This document shows positions 26,724 through 35,480 of a DNA stretch of 64,000 nt, in pieces; position 1 is the first letter of the stretch; the number at the start of each line of letters is the position of its first letter. Both the position numbers and the translations under genes were made by a program. The stretch is from Yoonia sp. G8-12 (GTDB lineage Bacteria > Pseudomonadota > Alphaproteobacteria > Rhodobacterales > Rhodobacteraceae): the NCBI RefSeq assembly GCF_038443675.1, contig NZ_CP151762.1, positions 3,100,001-3,164,000 of the forward strand, written 5' to 3'. The notes below the pieces were generated by a model, which was not told the DNA's origin, did not search any database, and was given only the letters and a program-made list of their open reading frames with translations.

Positions 26724-27029
26724 ATGGCTAAGAAATCCATGATCGCACGCGAAGTGAAGCGTGAAAAGCTGGTCAAGCAGTATGCCGAAAAGCGTGCCGC
26801 CTTGAAGGCAATCATCAACAACAAAGAGATCGCGGTAGAAGAGCGGTTCAAGGCAACTCTTGAACTTGCAAAACTGCCCCGGAACTCCTCTGCAACGCGT
26901 TTGCACAACCGTTGCCAGCTCACCGGGCGTCCACACGCCTATTACCGCAAACTCAAGATCAGCCGGATCGCGCTGCGGGACCTTGGTTCCAATGGCGAAA
27001 TCCCCGGCATGGTCAAGTCGAGCTGGTAA
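26724..27029 (+). CDS. rpsN: 30S ribosomal protein S14 (zinc-free type)
   Basis: A 101-residue S14 of the long form, with no CxxC zinc pair; the RCQLTGRPHAYYRKLKISR block replaces the ribbon of the zinc-binding type. It binds in the 30S head. GGGGAAATTAG serves as ribosome-binding site. Confidence 0.96.
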   Translation: MAKKSMIAREVKREKLVKQYAEKRAALKAIINNKEIAVEERFKATLELAKLPRNSSATRLHNRCQLTGRPHAYYRKLKISRIALRDLGSNGEIPGMVKSSW

Positions 27030-27041
27030 GGAGAATTTGAT

Positions 27042-27434
27042 ATGAACGATCCTATCGGTGATATGCTCACACGTATCCGTAACGGCCAGATGCGCGGCAA
27101 AGCGTCGGTGGAAACACCTGCGTCAAAACTGCGCGGTTGGGTGTTGGACGTGTTGGCTGACGAAGGCTATATTCGCGGTTACGAAAAGAAGGATGGCAAA
27201 GACGGCCACCCTGCTTTCTCGATCGAATTGAAGTATTACGAGGGTGACCCGGTCATTCGCGAAGTGAAGCGGGTTTCCAAGCCTGGCCGTCGCGTTTATC
27301 TGGGCGCACATGACATCCCAACAGTCCGTCAGGGCCTGGGTGTGTCGATTGTCTCCACCTCGCAAGGTGTGATGTCGGATGCAAAAGCACGCAGCGCCAA
27401 TATTGGCGGCGAAGTGCTCTGCACTGTATTCTAA
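27042..27434 (+). CDS. rpsH: 30S ribosomal protein S8
   Basis: A 130-residue S8, a primary binder of 16S helix 21. MNDPIGDMLTRIRNGQMRGK and the C-terminal LGVSIVSTSQGVMSDAKARS segment with its RNA-binding serines are present. In E. coli it represses the spc operon at the rplE start; whether this holds here is not visible. Confidence 0.96.
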   Translation: MNDPIGDMLTRIRNGQMRGKASVETPASKLRGWVLDVLADEGYIRGYEKKDGKDGHPAFSIELKYYEGDPVIREVKRVSKPGRRVYLGAHDIPTVRQGLGVSIVSTSQGVMSDAKARSANIGGEVLCTVF

Positions 27435-27443
27435 GGGGATATC

Positions 27444-27977
27444 ATGTCTCGTATTGGTAAAAAACCGGTTGAGCTGCCATCAGGCGTTACCGCCTCTGTG
27501 TCAGGTCAAACCGTTGAAGTGAAAGGCCCCAAAGGGACCCGGAGTTTCAAAGCGACTGATGACGTCACCATCACAGTGGATGGTAATGTTGTGACTGTTG
27601 AACCACGCGGCAAATCCAAGCGCGCGCGCCAGCAGTGGGGCATGAGCCGCACAATGGTGGCAAACTTGGCAACTGGCGTATCCGAAGGCTTCAAGAAAGA
27701 GCTTGAGCTGTCGGGTGTTGGTTACCGTGCACAGATGCAGGGCAATACCCTGAAGCTGTCATTGGGCTACAGCCACGATGTTAACTTTGAAGTGCCTGAA
27801 GGTGTCACGGTGACATCTGCAAAGCCGACCGAAATTCTTGTCGAAGGTATCGACGAGCAGCAGGTTGGTCAGGTTGCGGCGAATATTCGCGCTTGGCGTA
27901 AGCCCGAGCCCTACAAGGGCAAAGGGATTAAGTACAAAGGCGAATATATCTTCCGCAAAGAAGGTAAGAAGAAGTAA
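27444..27977 (+). CDS. rplF: 50S ribosomal protein L6
   Basis: A 177-residue L6 with the duplicated fold, located near the factor-binding stalk. MSRIGKKPVELPSGVTASV and the signature segment RKPEPYKGKGIKYKGEYI near the C-terminus identify it. Nine bases separate it from rpsH. Confidence 0.97.
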   Translation: MSRIGKKPVELPSGVTASVSGQTVEVKGPKGTRSFKATDDVTITVDGNVVTVEPRGKSKRARQQWGMSRTMVANLATGVSEGFKKELELSGVGYRAQMQGNTLKLSLGYSHDVNFEVPEGVTVTSAKPTEILVEGIDEQQVGQVAANIRAWRKPEPYKGKGIKYKGEYIFRKEGKKK

Positions 27978-27988
27978 GGAACGCGATT

Positions 27989-28354
27989 ATGGCAAACAGC
28001 AAGAGACAACTGTTTCTGAAGCGCCGCATGCGCGTTCGGAACAAACTTCGTGGCGTCACAGCCAACCAGGGCCGTGCACGTCTTTCGGTTCACCGCTCGA
28101 ACAAGAACATCAGCGCCCAGCTGATCGACGACGTCAACGGCGTGACACTCGCGTCCGCTTCGTCGCTCGAAAAGGATCTTGGCGTTGTGGGCAAGAACAA
28201 CATCGAAGCCGCTTCCAAAGTGGGCGCTGCAATTGCAGAGCGCGCCAAGAAAGCCGGTGTTGAGGTTGCTTACTTTGACCGTGGCGGTTTCCTCTTTCAC
28301 GGCAAGATCAAGGCTTTGGCCGATGCTGCCCGTGAAGGTGGTTTGAAGATCTAA
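27989..28354 (+). CDS. rplR: 50S ribosomal protein L18
   Basis: A 121-residue L18, which binds 5S rRNA with L5. The N-terminal basic arm (KRQLFLKRRMRVRNKLRG), the RLSVHRSNKNISAQLIDD core and FDRGGFLFHGKIKALADAAREGGL match. A REP-like pair, not a terminator, separates it from rpsE. Confidence 0.96.
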   Translation: MANSKRQLFLKRRMRVRNKLRGVTANQGRARLSVHRSNKNISAQLIDDVNGVTLASASSLEKDLGVVGKNNIEAASKVGAAIAERAKKAGVEVAYFDRGGFLFHGKIKALADAAREGGLKI

Positions 28355-28363
28355 GAAAGGTGT

Positions 28364-28415
28364 GTCGGGGAAAACCCCGACCTACCAACTCTTGTAGGCC
28401 GGGGTTCTCCCCGGC
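28364..28415. repeat. REP-like inverted hairpin pair, rplR-rpsE gap
   Basis: Hairpin GTCGGGG/CCCCGAC (28364-28381), CTAC, an 8-base spacer, GTAG (28394-28397) and hairpin GCCGGGG/CCCCGGC (28398-28415). It sits inside the spc segment where most genomes have only a few bases between these genes. Confidence 0.75.
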
Positions 28416-28486
28416 TTCGATGATCCGGGGCACATGCTACCGCGATTGGATAACGCCCTCGGGCAAGAATACAAAGGACGCCATCA

Positions 28487-29068
28487 ATGGCAGAACGTGA
28501 TAACAACCGGGGCGGCCGCGGCCGCCGTGAAGAGCAAGCACCAGAGTTTGCCGACCGTCTGGTCGCAATCAACCGTGTTTCCAAAACAGTTAAAGGCGGT
28601 AAGCGCTTTGGCTTCGCAGCACTTGTTGTTGTTGGTGACCAAAAAGGTCGCGTTGGCTTTGGCAAAGGTAAAGCCAAGGAAGTTCCAGAAGCGATCCGCA
28701 AAGCCACCGAGCAAGCCAAGCGCCAGATGATCCGTGTCGCATTGCGCGATGGCCGTACATTGCACCACGATATCGAGGGCCGTCATGGTGCTGGTAAAGT
28801 GGTTATGCGCACAGCCCCACAAGGTACTGGTATCATTGCCGGTGGTCCAATGCGTGCTGTGTTTGAAATGTTGGGTGTGCAGGACGTTGTGTCCAAGTCC
28901 ATCGGGTCGCAGAACCCCTACAACATGATCCGCGCCACAATGAACGGCCTGACCAAAGAGCAATCTCCCCGCAACGTCGCTCAGCGCCGTGGCAAAAAGG
29001 TTGCTGATATTCTGCCCAAGCGTGACGAGGCCCCAGCGGCCGAAGCACCTGCTGCAGCAGACGCTTAA
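28487..29068 (+). CDS. rpsE: 30S ribosomal protein S5
   Basis: A 193-residue S5, part of the mRNA entry site and a fidelity protein. The N-terminal KGGKRFGFAALVVVGDQKGR loop (spectinomycin region) is wild type, and GAGKVVMRTAPQGTGIIAGG is the conserved C-domain segment. A 25-residue charged N-terminal extension and an Ala/Pro-rich tail exceed the E. coli length. The 132-bp gap before it carries the REP-like pair. Confidence 0.96.
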   Translation: MAERDNNRGGRGRREEQAPEFADRLVAINRVSKTVKGGKRFGFAALVVVGDQKGRVGFGKGKAKEVPEAIRKATEQAKRQMIRVALRDGRTLHHDIEGRHGAGKVVMRTAPQGTGIIAGGPMRAVFEMLGVQDVVSKSIGSQNPYNMIRATMNGLTKEQSPRNVAQRRGKKVADILPKRDEAPAAEAPAAADA

Positions 29069-29081
29069 GGAGATTTGACAG

Positions 29082-29270
29082 ATGGCTAAAACAATCGTCG
29101 TCAAGCAGATCGGTTCTCCGATCCGCCGCCCCGCCAAACAGCGCGCAACGCTGATCGGTCTGGGCCTGAACAAAATGAACCGCACCAAAGAGCTGGAAGA
29201 CACACCTTCCGTGCGTGGTATGGTGAACTCGATCAGCCACATGGTCGAGATCATCGAAGAAAAAGGTTAA
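29082..29270 (+). CDS. rpmD: 50S ribosomal protein L30
   Basis: A 62-residue L30. MAKTIVVKQIGSPIRRPAKQ and TLIGLGLNKMNRTKELEDTP are the family pattern. AAGGAGA precedes the ATG. A REP half-unit and a terminator follow its stop, ending this segment before the DUF1127 gene. Confidence 0.95.
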   Translation: MAKTIVVKQIGSPIRRPAKQRATLIGLGLNKMNRTKELEDTPSVRGMVNSISHMVEIIEEKG

Positions 29271-29277
29271 GTCGGGA

Positions 29278-29299
29278 GTCGGGGTGAACCCCGACCTAC
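29278..29299. repeat. REP-like half unit after rpmD
   Basis: A single GTCGGGG/CCCCGAC hairpin followed by CTAC. It is identical in stem to one arm of the pairs after rplW and after rplR, but the inverted partner is missing. Confidence 0.65.
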
Positions 29300-29310
29300 G
29301 GTTTGAAATG

Positions 29311-29346
29311 AAAGCGCCTCGCAGGAAACTGCGGGGCGTTTTTTTG
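29311..29346 (+). terminator. Terminator after rpmD
   Basis: CGCCTCGCAG and CTGCGGGGCG pair around a GAAA tetraloop and are followed by seven T. It is a strong intrinsic terminator in the middle of the spc operon. Confidence 0.9.
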
Positions 29347-29488
29347 TGCGGAATAGATATTTTGGCATGCGATTGCTGCATGGCGGCATTCGCAATGCTG
29401 CGGTTGCACAGTGACCTGCTGCGACCTAATTCTTTGGTAAGAGAACGGCCGCTTTTGCGGCACCCTAGAATTCAGAAGGCTAACAAGC

Positions 29489-29722
29489 ATGTCAATTACT
29501 ACAAACACATTCGCGCCCGTAAAGTTGGGCGCACGTCTTTCAACAATGATCTCGGATCACTTTGCAGCGTTGAAACAGGCCCGCGCACAAAAGGCCGTGT
29601 TTTTCGCAGTCAGAGCCCAGCTGAACCTTATGTCAGACCGTGATCTGGAAGATATCGGCATCAATCGTCTGCTGATTGACGATGTCGCCCGCGAAGCGGC
29701 GTTTGGCAAAGCTGAAGACTAG
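29489..29722 (+). CDS. DUF1127 (YjiS-like) small protein
   Basis: A 77-residue basic protein. The C-terminal LNLMSDRDLEDIGINRLLID matches the DUF1127 motif (LSDRxLxDIGI). Small DUF1127 proteins in alphaproteobacteria are linked to RNA binding, phosphate metabolism and stress responses; the role of this one is unknown. AGAAGG precedes the ATG. It is bounded by the rpmD terminator and the rplO promoter, so it is a separate transcription unit inserted in the spc operon. Confidence 0.75.
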   Translation: MSITTNTFAPVKLGARLSTMISDHFAALKQARAQKAVFFAVRAQLNLMSDRDLEDIGINRLLIDDVAREAAFGKAED

Positions 29723-29976
29723 TGTTCTGTAAGGTGGACGTTGATCCATCTGACGACCAGCAACGGAAGCGTTTCGCCGGTCACTAACGCAGAATTAACC
29801 CGACTACAGCGAGCTCGCTAATCTGCCAGCATCTGCACATTTGTATGTACGGGTTGTGTACGCGCTGTGTACACAATCTGTATGGCTCACCCCGCGGTTT
29901 TTCTACCGTCAAACCACAAACGGGGCCAAATGCCGTGAATCCATCACGTCGCTGCAATGTCTGTTGCATCTCCCAC

Positions 29977-30005
29977 TTGAACCACCCCAACCATCCGTCT
30001 ATACG
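29977..30005 (+). promoter_or_regulatory. Promoter restarting transcription at rplO
   Basis: TTGAAC (29977-29982), 17 bases, then TATACG (30000-30005) followed by CC. It is about 97 nt upstream of rplO and shares CTATACGCC with the rpsL, rpsJ and rplB promoters. The rest of the 380-bp gap shows no gene. Confidence 0.7.
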
Positions 30006-30102
30006 CCACCAGTCGGTGGCACTCGCCCCCGACTCACAACTGTAACGCCGTGTTTGGCCGCTCCCGTCGCTGGGGGCCAATTCCGGCACAAGGAGAAGCG
30101 AC

Positions 30103-30576
30103 ATGAAACTGAATGAACTGTCTGACAACCCGGGCGCAACCAAATCCAAGCAGCGCGTTGGCCGTGGTGCAGGTTCCGGCAAAGGTAAGACCGGTGGCCG
30201 TGGTATCAAAGGTCAGAAATCACGTTCCGGCGTAGCGATCAAAGGCTATGAGGGCGGCCAGATGCCACTCTACCAGCGTCTGCCCAAGCGTGGCTTCAAC
30301 AAGCCGAACCGCAAGGCATTTGCTGTGATCAACCTTGGCCTGATCCAGAAATTCATCGACGAAGGTAAGATCGACGCGAAAGCCGACATCACTGAGGATG
30401 CACTGATCGCATCCGGTCTGGTGCGTCGTAAAAAGGACGGCATCCGCGTTCTTGCGAAAGGCGATTTCAAGGCCAAAGCAACGATCACAGTCACAGGTGC
30501 CTCTAAGGGCGCTGTTGAAGCTGTCGAAAAAGCTGGCGGTTCACTGACCGTCACAACACCGGCAGCGGCTGAGTAA
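30103..30576 (+). CDS. rplO: 50S ribosomal protein L15
   Basis: A 157-residue L15 that joins late in 50S assembly. MKLNELSDNPGATKSKQRVG, the glycine-rich GRGAGSGKGKTGGRGIKGQK arm and the GFNKPNRKAFAVINL segment are conserved. AAGGAGA precedes the ATG. A hairpin separates it from secY. Confidence 0.96.
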   Translation: MKLNELSDNPGATKSKQRVGRGAGSGKGKTGGRGIKGQKSRSGVAIKGYEGGQMPLYQRLPKRGFNKPNRKAFAVINLGLIQKFIDEGKIDAKADITEDALIASGLVRRKKDGIRVLAKGDFKAKATITVTGASKGAVEAVEKAGGSLTVTTPAAAE

Positions 30577-30626
30577 GACCTTGTGAGCGACCCTTTGGTC
30601 GCTTACATACCTCTTCAAGTTTTCCC

Positions 30627-30660
30627 AAACGCCGCTGATCGGGGAACCGCAGCGGCGTTT
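30627..30660 (+). terminator. Hairpin between rplO and secY (attenuator-like)
   Basis: AAACGCCGCTG and CAGCGGCGTTT pair over a 12-base loop, with only CTTATG after it rather than a T run. It may reduce read-through from ribosomal genes into secY or protect the rplO 3' end. Confidence 0.55.
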
Positions 30661-30679
30661 CTTATGAAAAGAGACCCAT

Positions 30680-32038
30680 ATGGCTTCTGCAGCAGAGCAA
30701 ATGGCAGCCAACGTCAGTTGGAGTGCCTTCGGCAAAGCAACTGAACTGCGCCAGCGCATTTTGTTTACGATCGGCTTGCTGATCATTTATCGCCTTGGCA
30801 CGTTTATTCCGGTTCCCGGAATTGATGGCATTGCCCTGCAGCAGTTTATGGATGACGCACAAGCGGGCATTGGCGGCATCTTGTCGATGTTTACTGGTGG
30901 TGCGCTGTCGCGTATGGCCATTTTTACGCTTGGCATTATGCCCTACATCTCGGCCTCGATCGTGATGCAGCTTTTGGGCTCCATGTGGGAACCGCTCAAG
31001 AACCTCAAGAAAGAGGGCGAGCAGGGGCGTCGCAAACTCAACCAATACACCCGCTACTTCACCGTTGTTCTGGCGACAGCGCAGGCTTATGGCCTTGCTG
31101 TTAGTCTCGAAGCAGGCGGTTTGGCGGCTGATCCCGGGTTGTTCTTTCAGGCGTCGACCGTCATCACGATTGTTGGCGGTTGTATGTTCCTGATGTGGCT
31201 GGGTGAACAGATCACCGCACGCGGCATCGGTAATGGCATTTCATTGATCATTTTTGTCGGCATCATTGCTGAAATCCCTGCCGCATTGGCACAGTTCTTG
31301 TCTCAGGGTCGTTCCGGCGCGATCAGCCCACTGGTAATTGTGGGCATTATCCTGATGCTGATTGTTGTCCTGACCTTTGTGGTGTTCATGGAGCGTTCGC
31401 TGCGCAAGATCCATATTCAATATCCACGCCAGCAGCGCGGTATGAAAGTCTATGACGGCTCTACCAGCCACCTGCCGATCAAAGTAAACCCTGCAGGCGT
31501 GATCCCGGCGATTTTTGCTTCGGCTTTGTTGTTGCTGCCAACGACGATCAGTACGTTTAACGGCGGCTCTTCTGGTCCGGTTATGTCAACTATTCTGGCG
31601 CTCTTTGGTCCCGGACAGCCGCTTTACCTGATCTTCTTTGGTGGGATGATTATCTTCTTCACGTATTTTTACACCCGTGAAGTTGCCTTCAAGACCGAGG
31701 ACGTGGCCGAGAACCTCAAGAACCAGAACGGCTTTGTACCCGGCATTCGCCCGGGCAAAAAGACCCAAGAATACCTCGATTATGTCGTCACGCGTATTCT
31801 TGTACTGGGTTCCGGCTATCTGGCCTTGGTTGCGTTGCTGCCGGAGATCATCCGCGCCGAGCTGTCGATCCCATTCTACTTTGGCGGCACCTCGATCCTG
31901 ATTATTGTGTCTGTAGGTATGGACACGATCCAGCAAATTCAGTCACACTTGGTGGCACATCAATACGAAGGCCTGATTGAGAAGTCTCAATTGCGTGGCA
32001 AGCGTAGCGCAAAACGTAAAGGGCCATCACGCCGATGA
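30680..32038 (+). CDS. secY: Protein translocase channel SecY
   Basis: A 452-residue SecY with ten membrane helices, the pore of the Sec translocon. The N-terminal ELRQRILFTIGLLIIYRLGT, the plug-region segment GIGGILSMFTGGALSRMAIF and the cytoplasmic loop FYTREVAFKTEDVAENLKNQ and GFVPGIRPGK are typical. The stop overlaps the adk start (ATGA), the arrangement usual in alphaproteobacteria. Confidence 0.97.
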   Translation: MASAAEQMAANVSWSAFGKATELRQRILFTIGLLIIYRLGTFIPVPGIDGIALQQFMDDAQAGIGGILSMFTGGALSRMAIFTLGIMPYISASIVMQLLGSMWEPLKNLKKEGEQGRRKLNQYTRYFTVVLATAQAYGLAVSLEAGGLAADPGLFFQASTVITIVGGCMFLMWLGEQITARGIGNGISLIIFVGIIAEIPAALAQFLSQGRSGAISPLVIVGIILMLIVVLTFVVFMERSLRKIHIQYPRQQRGMKVYDGSTSHLPIKVNPAGVIPAIFASALLLLPTTISTFNGGSSGPVMSTILALFGPGQPLYLIFFGGMIIFFTYFYTREVAFKTEDVAENLKNQNGFVPGIRPGKKTQEYLDYVVTRILVLGSGYLALVALLPEIIRAELSIPFYFGGTSILIIVSVGMDTIQQIQSHLVAHQYEGLIEKSQLRGKRSAKRKGPSRR

Positions 32039-32688
32039 ATATCATTCTGCTGGGACCGCCGGGGGCGGGCAAGGGAACACAGGCACGCAAGCTTGTTGAA
32101 GAGCGCAACATGGTGCAGCTCAGCACCGGAGACATGCTGCGCGCGGCCCGCACCAGTGGAACCGAAATGGGCAAGACGGTTGCAGCTGTCATGGACCGTG
32201 GCGATCTTGTCACCGATGAGATCGTGATCGGCCTGATCCGCGAACAGCTCGAAAGTGACGACGGCAAGGGCGGTTATATCTTTGACGGTTTCCCGCGCAC
32301 ATTGGCGCAGGCTGATGCGTTGGGAAATCTCTTGGTCGAGATGGGTGAGAACCTTGACTGCGTGATCGAGATGCAAGTTGATGACGAAGCGCTTGTTGAT
32401 CGCATCACCGCACGCTCAACCTGTGCCGACTGTGGTGAAGTCTATAATGACAATACCAAGCCGATCCCGGCGGATGGCAAATGCACCAACTGTGGCGGCA
32501 CGAATTTCCAGCGCCGTGCTGACGACAATGCAGACAGTCTCCGCACCCGTCTGATGGCCTATTACAAGCAAACGAGCCCGCTGGTTGGCTACTACTATGC
32601 CAAGGGTGATTTGCGTTCGGTTGATGGCCTTGCCAGCATGGATGACGTGGCAACCAGCATCGCTTCTGCGCTGCGTCAGTGCGAATAA
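32035..32688 (+). CDS. adk: Adenylate kinase with four-cysteine lid
   Basis: A 217-residue long-form adenylate kinase (ATP + AMP to 2 ADP). The P-loop GPPGAGKGTQ is at residues 7-16, and the AMP site includes STGDMLRAA and FDGFPRT. The lid has CADC and, further on, CTNC, so it should bind zinc, unlike the E. coli enzyme. Translation is coupled to secY. Confidence 0.97.
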   Translation: MNIILLGPPGAGKGTQARKLVEERNMVQLSTGDMLRAARTSGTEMGKTVAAVMDRGDLVTDEIVIGLIREQLESDDGKGGYIFDGFPRTLAQADALGNLLVEMGENLDCVIEMQVDDEALVDRITARSTCADCGEVYNDNTKPIPADGKCTNCGGTNFQRRADDNADSLRTRLMAYYKQTSPLVGYYYAKGDLRSVDGLASMDDVATSIASALRQCE

Positions 32689-32753
32689 ATCCTGACAATA
32701 TTTGATGGGGCATAGCGGTTTTAGCAAAAAGCCTTTTATGCTGCCCCCGCGCC

Positions 32754-32782
32754 TTGACGCCTTGGCAAATGCCCCCTAAACA
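32754..32782 (+). promoter_or_regulatory. Promoter of the rpsM-rpsK-rpoA-rplQ unit
   Basis: TTGACG (32754-32759), 17 bases ending in CCCCC, then TAAACA (32777-32782). The leader to rpsM is about 155 nt. It shares spacing and the C-rich end of the spacer with the upstream promoters. Confidence 0.65.
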
Positions 32783-32940
32783 GCGCCATCCCCAAGGGGA
32801 ATCAATTTGTGGTTACTGGGTCGCCCCCAAAGATCACAAGACACCTCGATATGACGCAGCCCGGCGCCCTTAAAGGTCCGGGCTTCCGTTGTGAAAAAGG
32901 GTCTGGAACGACGGACCCGCAACGAAAAGGAATTGCACAC

Positions 32941-33309
32941 GTGGCACGTATTGCCGGCGTAAACATCCCGACTGCAAAGCGGGTTCCAATCGCCCTCACC
33001 TACATCACCGGTATTGGTTCTGCCAAAGCCGAAGAAATCTGCGAAGCGGTCAATATTGACCGCGCGCGCCGTGTCAACCAACTCTCTGATGCAGAAGTGC
33101 TGTCGATCCGTGAATATATCGACGCCAACCTGACAGTAGAAGGTGACCTGCGTCGCGAGACACAGATGAACATCAAGCGTCTGATGGACCTTGGTTGCTA
33201 CCGTGGCCTGCGTCACCGTCGTAACCTGCCCGTTCGTGGTCAGCGTACTTCTACAAACGCACGTACACGCAAGGGCCCTGCAAAGGCCATTGCCGGTAAG
33301 AAGAAATAA
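32941..33309 (+). CDS. rpsM: 30S ribosomal protein S13 (GTG start)
   Basis: A 122-residue S13, head protein contacting the P-site tRNA and L5. The family N-terminus MARIAGVNIPTAKRVPIALT begins at GTG 32941 with AAAAGGAA before it; the open frame upstream to 32809 is not conserved. RGLRHRRNLPVRGQRTSTNA is the conserved tail. Confidence 0.95.
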   Translation: MARIAGVNIPTAKRVPIALTYITGIGSAKAEEICEAVNIDRARRVNQLSDAEVLSIREYIDANLTVEGDLRRETQMNIKRLMDLGCYRGLRHRRNLPVRGQRTSTNARTRKGPAKAIAGKKK

Positions 33310-33323
33310 GGGAGGCTTGATCA

Positions 33324-33713
33324 ATGGCACGTGATACAAAACGCACCAAGAAGAAGGTTTCCAAGAACATCGCAGCTGGTGTTGCGCATGTGAACTCTTC
33401 TTTCAACAATACAAAAATCCTGATCTCTGACGTGCAGGGCAACGCCATTTCTTGGTCGTCTGCTGGTACGATGGGTTTCAAAGGTTCGCGGAAATCCACA
33501 CCTTATGCCGCTCAAATGGCTGCTGAGGATGCAGGCAAGAAAGCACAAGATCACGGCGTGAAAACGCTCGAAGTCGAAGTGCAGGGCCCCGGTTCCGGTC
33601 GTGAATCTGCGCTTCGCGCATTGGCCGCAGTTGGTTTCAACATCACATCGATCCGTGACGTGACACCAATGGCCCACAACGGTTGCCGCCCACCAAAGCG
33701 CCGCCGCGTCTAA
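33324..33713 (+). CDS. rpsK: 30S ribosomal protein S11
   Basis: A 129-residue S11 of the 30S platform. Conserved segments are AHVNSSFNNTKILISDVQGN, SAGTMGFKGSRKSTPYAAQM and IRDVTPMAHNGCRPPKRRRV. GGGAGGCTTGATCA precedes the ATG. Confidence 0.97.
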   Translation: MARDTKRTKKKVSKNIAAGVAHVNSSFNNTKILISDVQGNAISWSSAGTMGFKGSRKSTPYAAQMAAEDAGKKAQDHGVKTLEVEVQGPGSGRESALRALAAVGFNITSIRDVTPMAHNGCRPPKRRRV

Positions 33714-33728
33714 TTACACCCAAACGCC

Positions 33729-33760
33729 TTGGGGTCGTGCATAATTTCGCACGGCCCCAA
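33729..33760 (+). terminator. Hairpin between rpsK and rpoA
   Basis: TTGGGGTCGTGC and GCACGGCCCCAA pair with one G-T wobble over an eight-base loop. A weak T-rich stretch (TCATTTT) follows seven bases later, so it could be a partial terminator tuning rpoA relative to the ribosomal genes. Confidence 0.5.
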
Positions 33761-33824
33761 TCCGTCATTTTAACCTCGGGCGTCAGCCTTTTGATCATGA
33801 AGGCAGGCTAGTATGGAGGGACAT

Positions 33825-34841
33825 ATGATCCACAAAAACTGGGCTGAGTTGATTAAGCCAACTCAATTAGAAGTTAAGCCGGGCAACGATCCTGCGCGTC
33901 AGGCCACCGTCATTGCAGAACCACTCGAGCGTGGCTTTGGTTTGACATTGGGCAACGCCCTGCGCCGTATTTTGATGAGCTCCCTTCAGGGTGCTGCGAT
34001 TACTGCTGTTCAGATTGACAACGTATTGCACGAGTTTTCATCCGTGTCTGGTGTGCGTGAAGACGTCACTGACATCGTTTTGAACCTCAAAGGTGTTGCG
34101 ATCCGCATGGAAGTCGAAGGGCCAAAGCGTTTGTCCGTTCAGGCCAAAGGCCCTGGCGTTGTGACAGCTGCTGATATCTCTGAGACTGCCGGTATCGAGA
34201 TCCTGAACAAGGATCACGTGATCTGTCACCTTGATGAAGGTGCTGATCTTTACATGGAACTGACCGTGAATACCGGTAAGGGCTATGTTGCGGCGGACAA
34301 GAACAAGCCAGAAGACGCACCGATCGGCATGATGGCCGTTGATGCGATCTACTCGCCTGTCAAAAAAGTCAGCTATGACGTGCAGCCTACCCGCGAAGGT
34401 CAGGTTCTGGATTATGACAAGCTGACGATGAAGGTCGAAACCGATGGGTCGCTGACCCCTGACGATGCAGTCGCTTACGCGGCCCGCATCCTGCAGGACC
34501 AGCTGTCGATCTTCGTCAACTTTGATGAACCTGAATCAGCAACAGCTGGCGCGGATGATGACGGTCTTGAGTTCAACCCGCTTCTGCTCAAGAAAGTGGA
34601 CGAATTGGAACTGTCTGTGCGTTCGGCAAACTGCCTCAAGAACGACAACATCGTGTATATCGGCGATCTGATCCAGAAAACCGAAGCGGAAATGCTGCGC
34701 ACACCGAACTTTGGCCGCAAATCTTTGAACGAGATCAAAGAAGTGTTGTCAGGCATGGGTCTGCATCTCGGCATGGACGTTGAGGACTGGCCGCCGGACA
34801 ACATCGAAGATCTGGCCAAGAAGTTCGAAGACCAGTTCTAA
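33825..34841 (+). CDS. rpoA: RNA polymerase alpha subunit
   Basis: A 338-residue alpha subunit, the scaffold for polymerase assembly. ATG 33825 follows GGAGGG at 33815-33820; a start at 33813 would overlap that site. The N-terminal domain holds GFGLTLGNALRRILMSSLQG, and the C-terminal domain, which binds UP elements and activators, holds LKNDNIVYIGDLIQKTEAEM and PNFGRKSLNEIKEVL. Confidence 0.97.
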   Translation: MIHKNWAELIKPTQLEVKPGNDPARQATVIAEPLERGFGLTLGNALRRILMSSLQGAAITAVQIDNVLHEFSSVSGVREDVTDIVLNLKGVAIRMEVEGPKRLSVQAKGPGVVTAADISETAGIEILNKDHVICHLDEGADLYMELTVNTGKGYVAADKNKPEDAPIGMMAVDAIYSPVKKVSYDVQPTREGQVLDYDKLTMKVETDGSLTPDDAVAYAARILQDQLSIFVNFDEPESATAGADDDGLEFNPLLLKKVDELELSVRSANCLKNDNIVYIGDLIQKTEAEMLRTPNFGRKSLNEIKEVLSGMGLHLGMDVEDWPPDNIEDLAKKFEDQF

Positions 34842-34847
34842 GAATTA

Positions 34848-34869
34848 GGGTGGGCTTACGAGCCCACCC
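34848..34869 (+). repeat. REP-like hairpin after rpoA
   Basis: GGGTGGGCT and AGCCCACCC pair over a TACG tetraloop, with TTAG at the foot instead of GTAG. There is no T run after it, so it resembles a degenerate REP unit rather than a terminator. Confidence 0.55.
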
Positions 34870-34976
34870 AATAAATGCCCGCACTGGCGGGGAACATCCT
34901 GGGCATGGTGCCCCACTAACGGAGCCAGCGACACGCATCGCATCGGCCCATCCTAAAACAAAATGGAGACTATCAC

Positions 34977-35396
34977 ATGCGTCACGCACGAGGTTACCGC
35001 CGCCTGAACCGCACACACGAGCACCGCAAAGCGCTGTTCGCGAACATGGCTGGCTCGCTCATTGAACATGAGCAAATCAAGACAACATTGCCAAAGGCGA
35101 AAGAACTTCGCCGTATCGTCGAAAAGCTGGTCACATTGGGCAAGCGCGGCGATCTGCATGCACGCCGTCAGGCCAATGCACAGTTGAAGCAGGAAATGCA
35201 CACTGCGAAACTGTTTGAAGTGCTGGGCCCACGTTACGCCGAGCGTCAGGGCGGCTATGTCCGCATCATCAAAGCGGGTTTCCGTTACGGTGACATGGCG
35301 CCAATGGCGATCATCGAATTTATCGACCGCGACGTCGATGCAAAAGGCGCTGCCGACAAAGCACGTCTGGCTGAATATGAGGCCGCTGAGGATTAA
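34977..35396 (+). CDS. rplQ: 50S ribosomal protein L17
   Basis: A 139-residue L17 near the tunnel exit. MRHARGYRRLNRTHEHRKAL and LFANMAGSLIEHEQIKTTLP are the family signature. It is the last gene of the supercluster and is followed by a terminator. Confidence 0.97.
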   Translation: MRHARGYRRLNRTHEHRKALFANMAGSLIEHEQIKTTLPKAKELRRIVEKLVTLGKRGDLHARRQANAQLKQEMHTAKLFEVLGPRYAERQGGYVRIIKAGFRYGDMAPMAIIEFIDRDVDAKGAADKARLAEYEAAED

Positions 35397-35422
35397 TTTC
35401 CCGGGCATCGCCTGAATTTCGC

Positions 35423-35457
35423 AAAGCCCTGCCACACCGGCGGGGCTTTCGCTTTTT
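35423..35457 (+). terminator. Terminator of the alpha segment
   Basis: AAAGCCCTGCC and GGCGGGGCTTT pair (one mismatch) over a short loop, then TCGCTTTTTT. It ends the rpsM-rplQ transcript just before rarA. Confidence 0.8.
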
Positions 35458-35480
35458 TGAACAAAGCTTATGTTTCTGCC

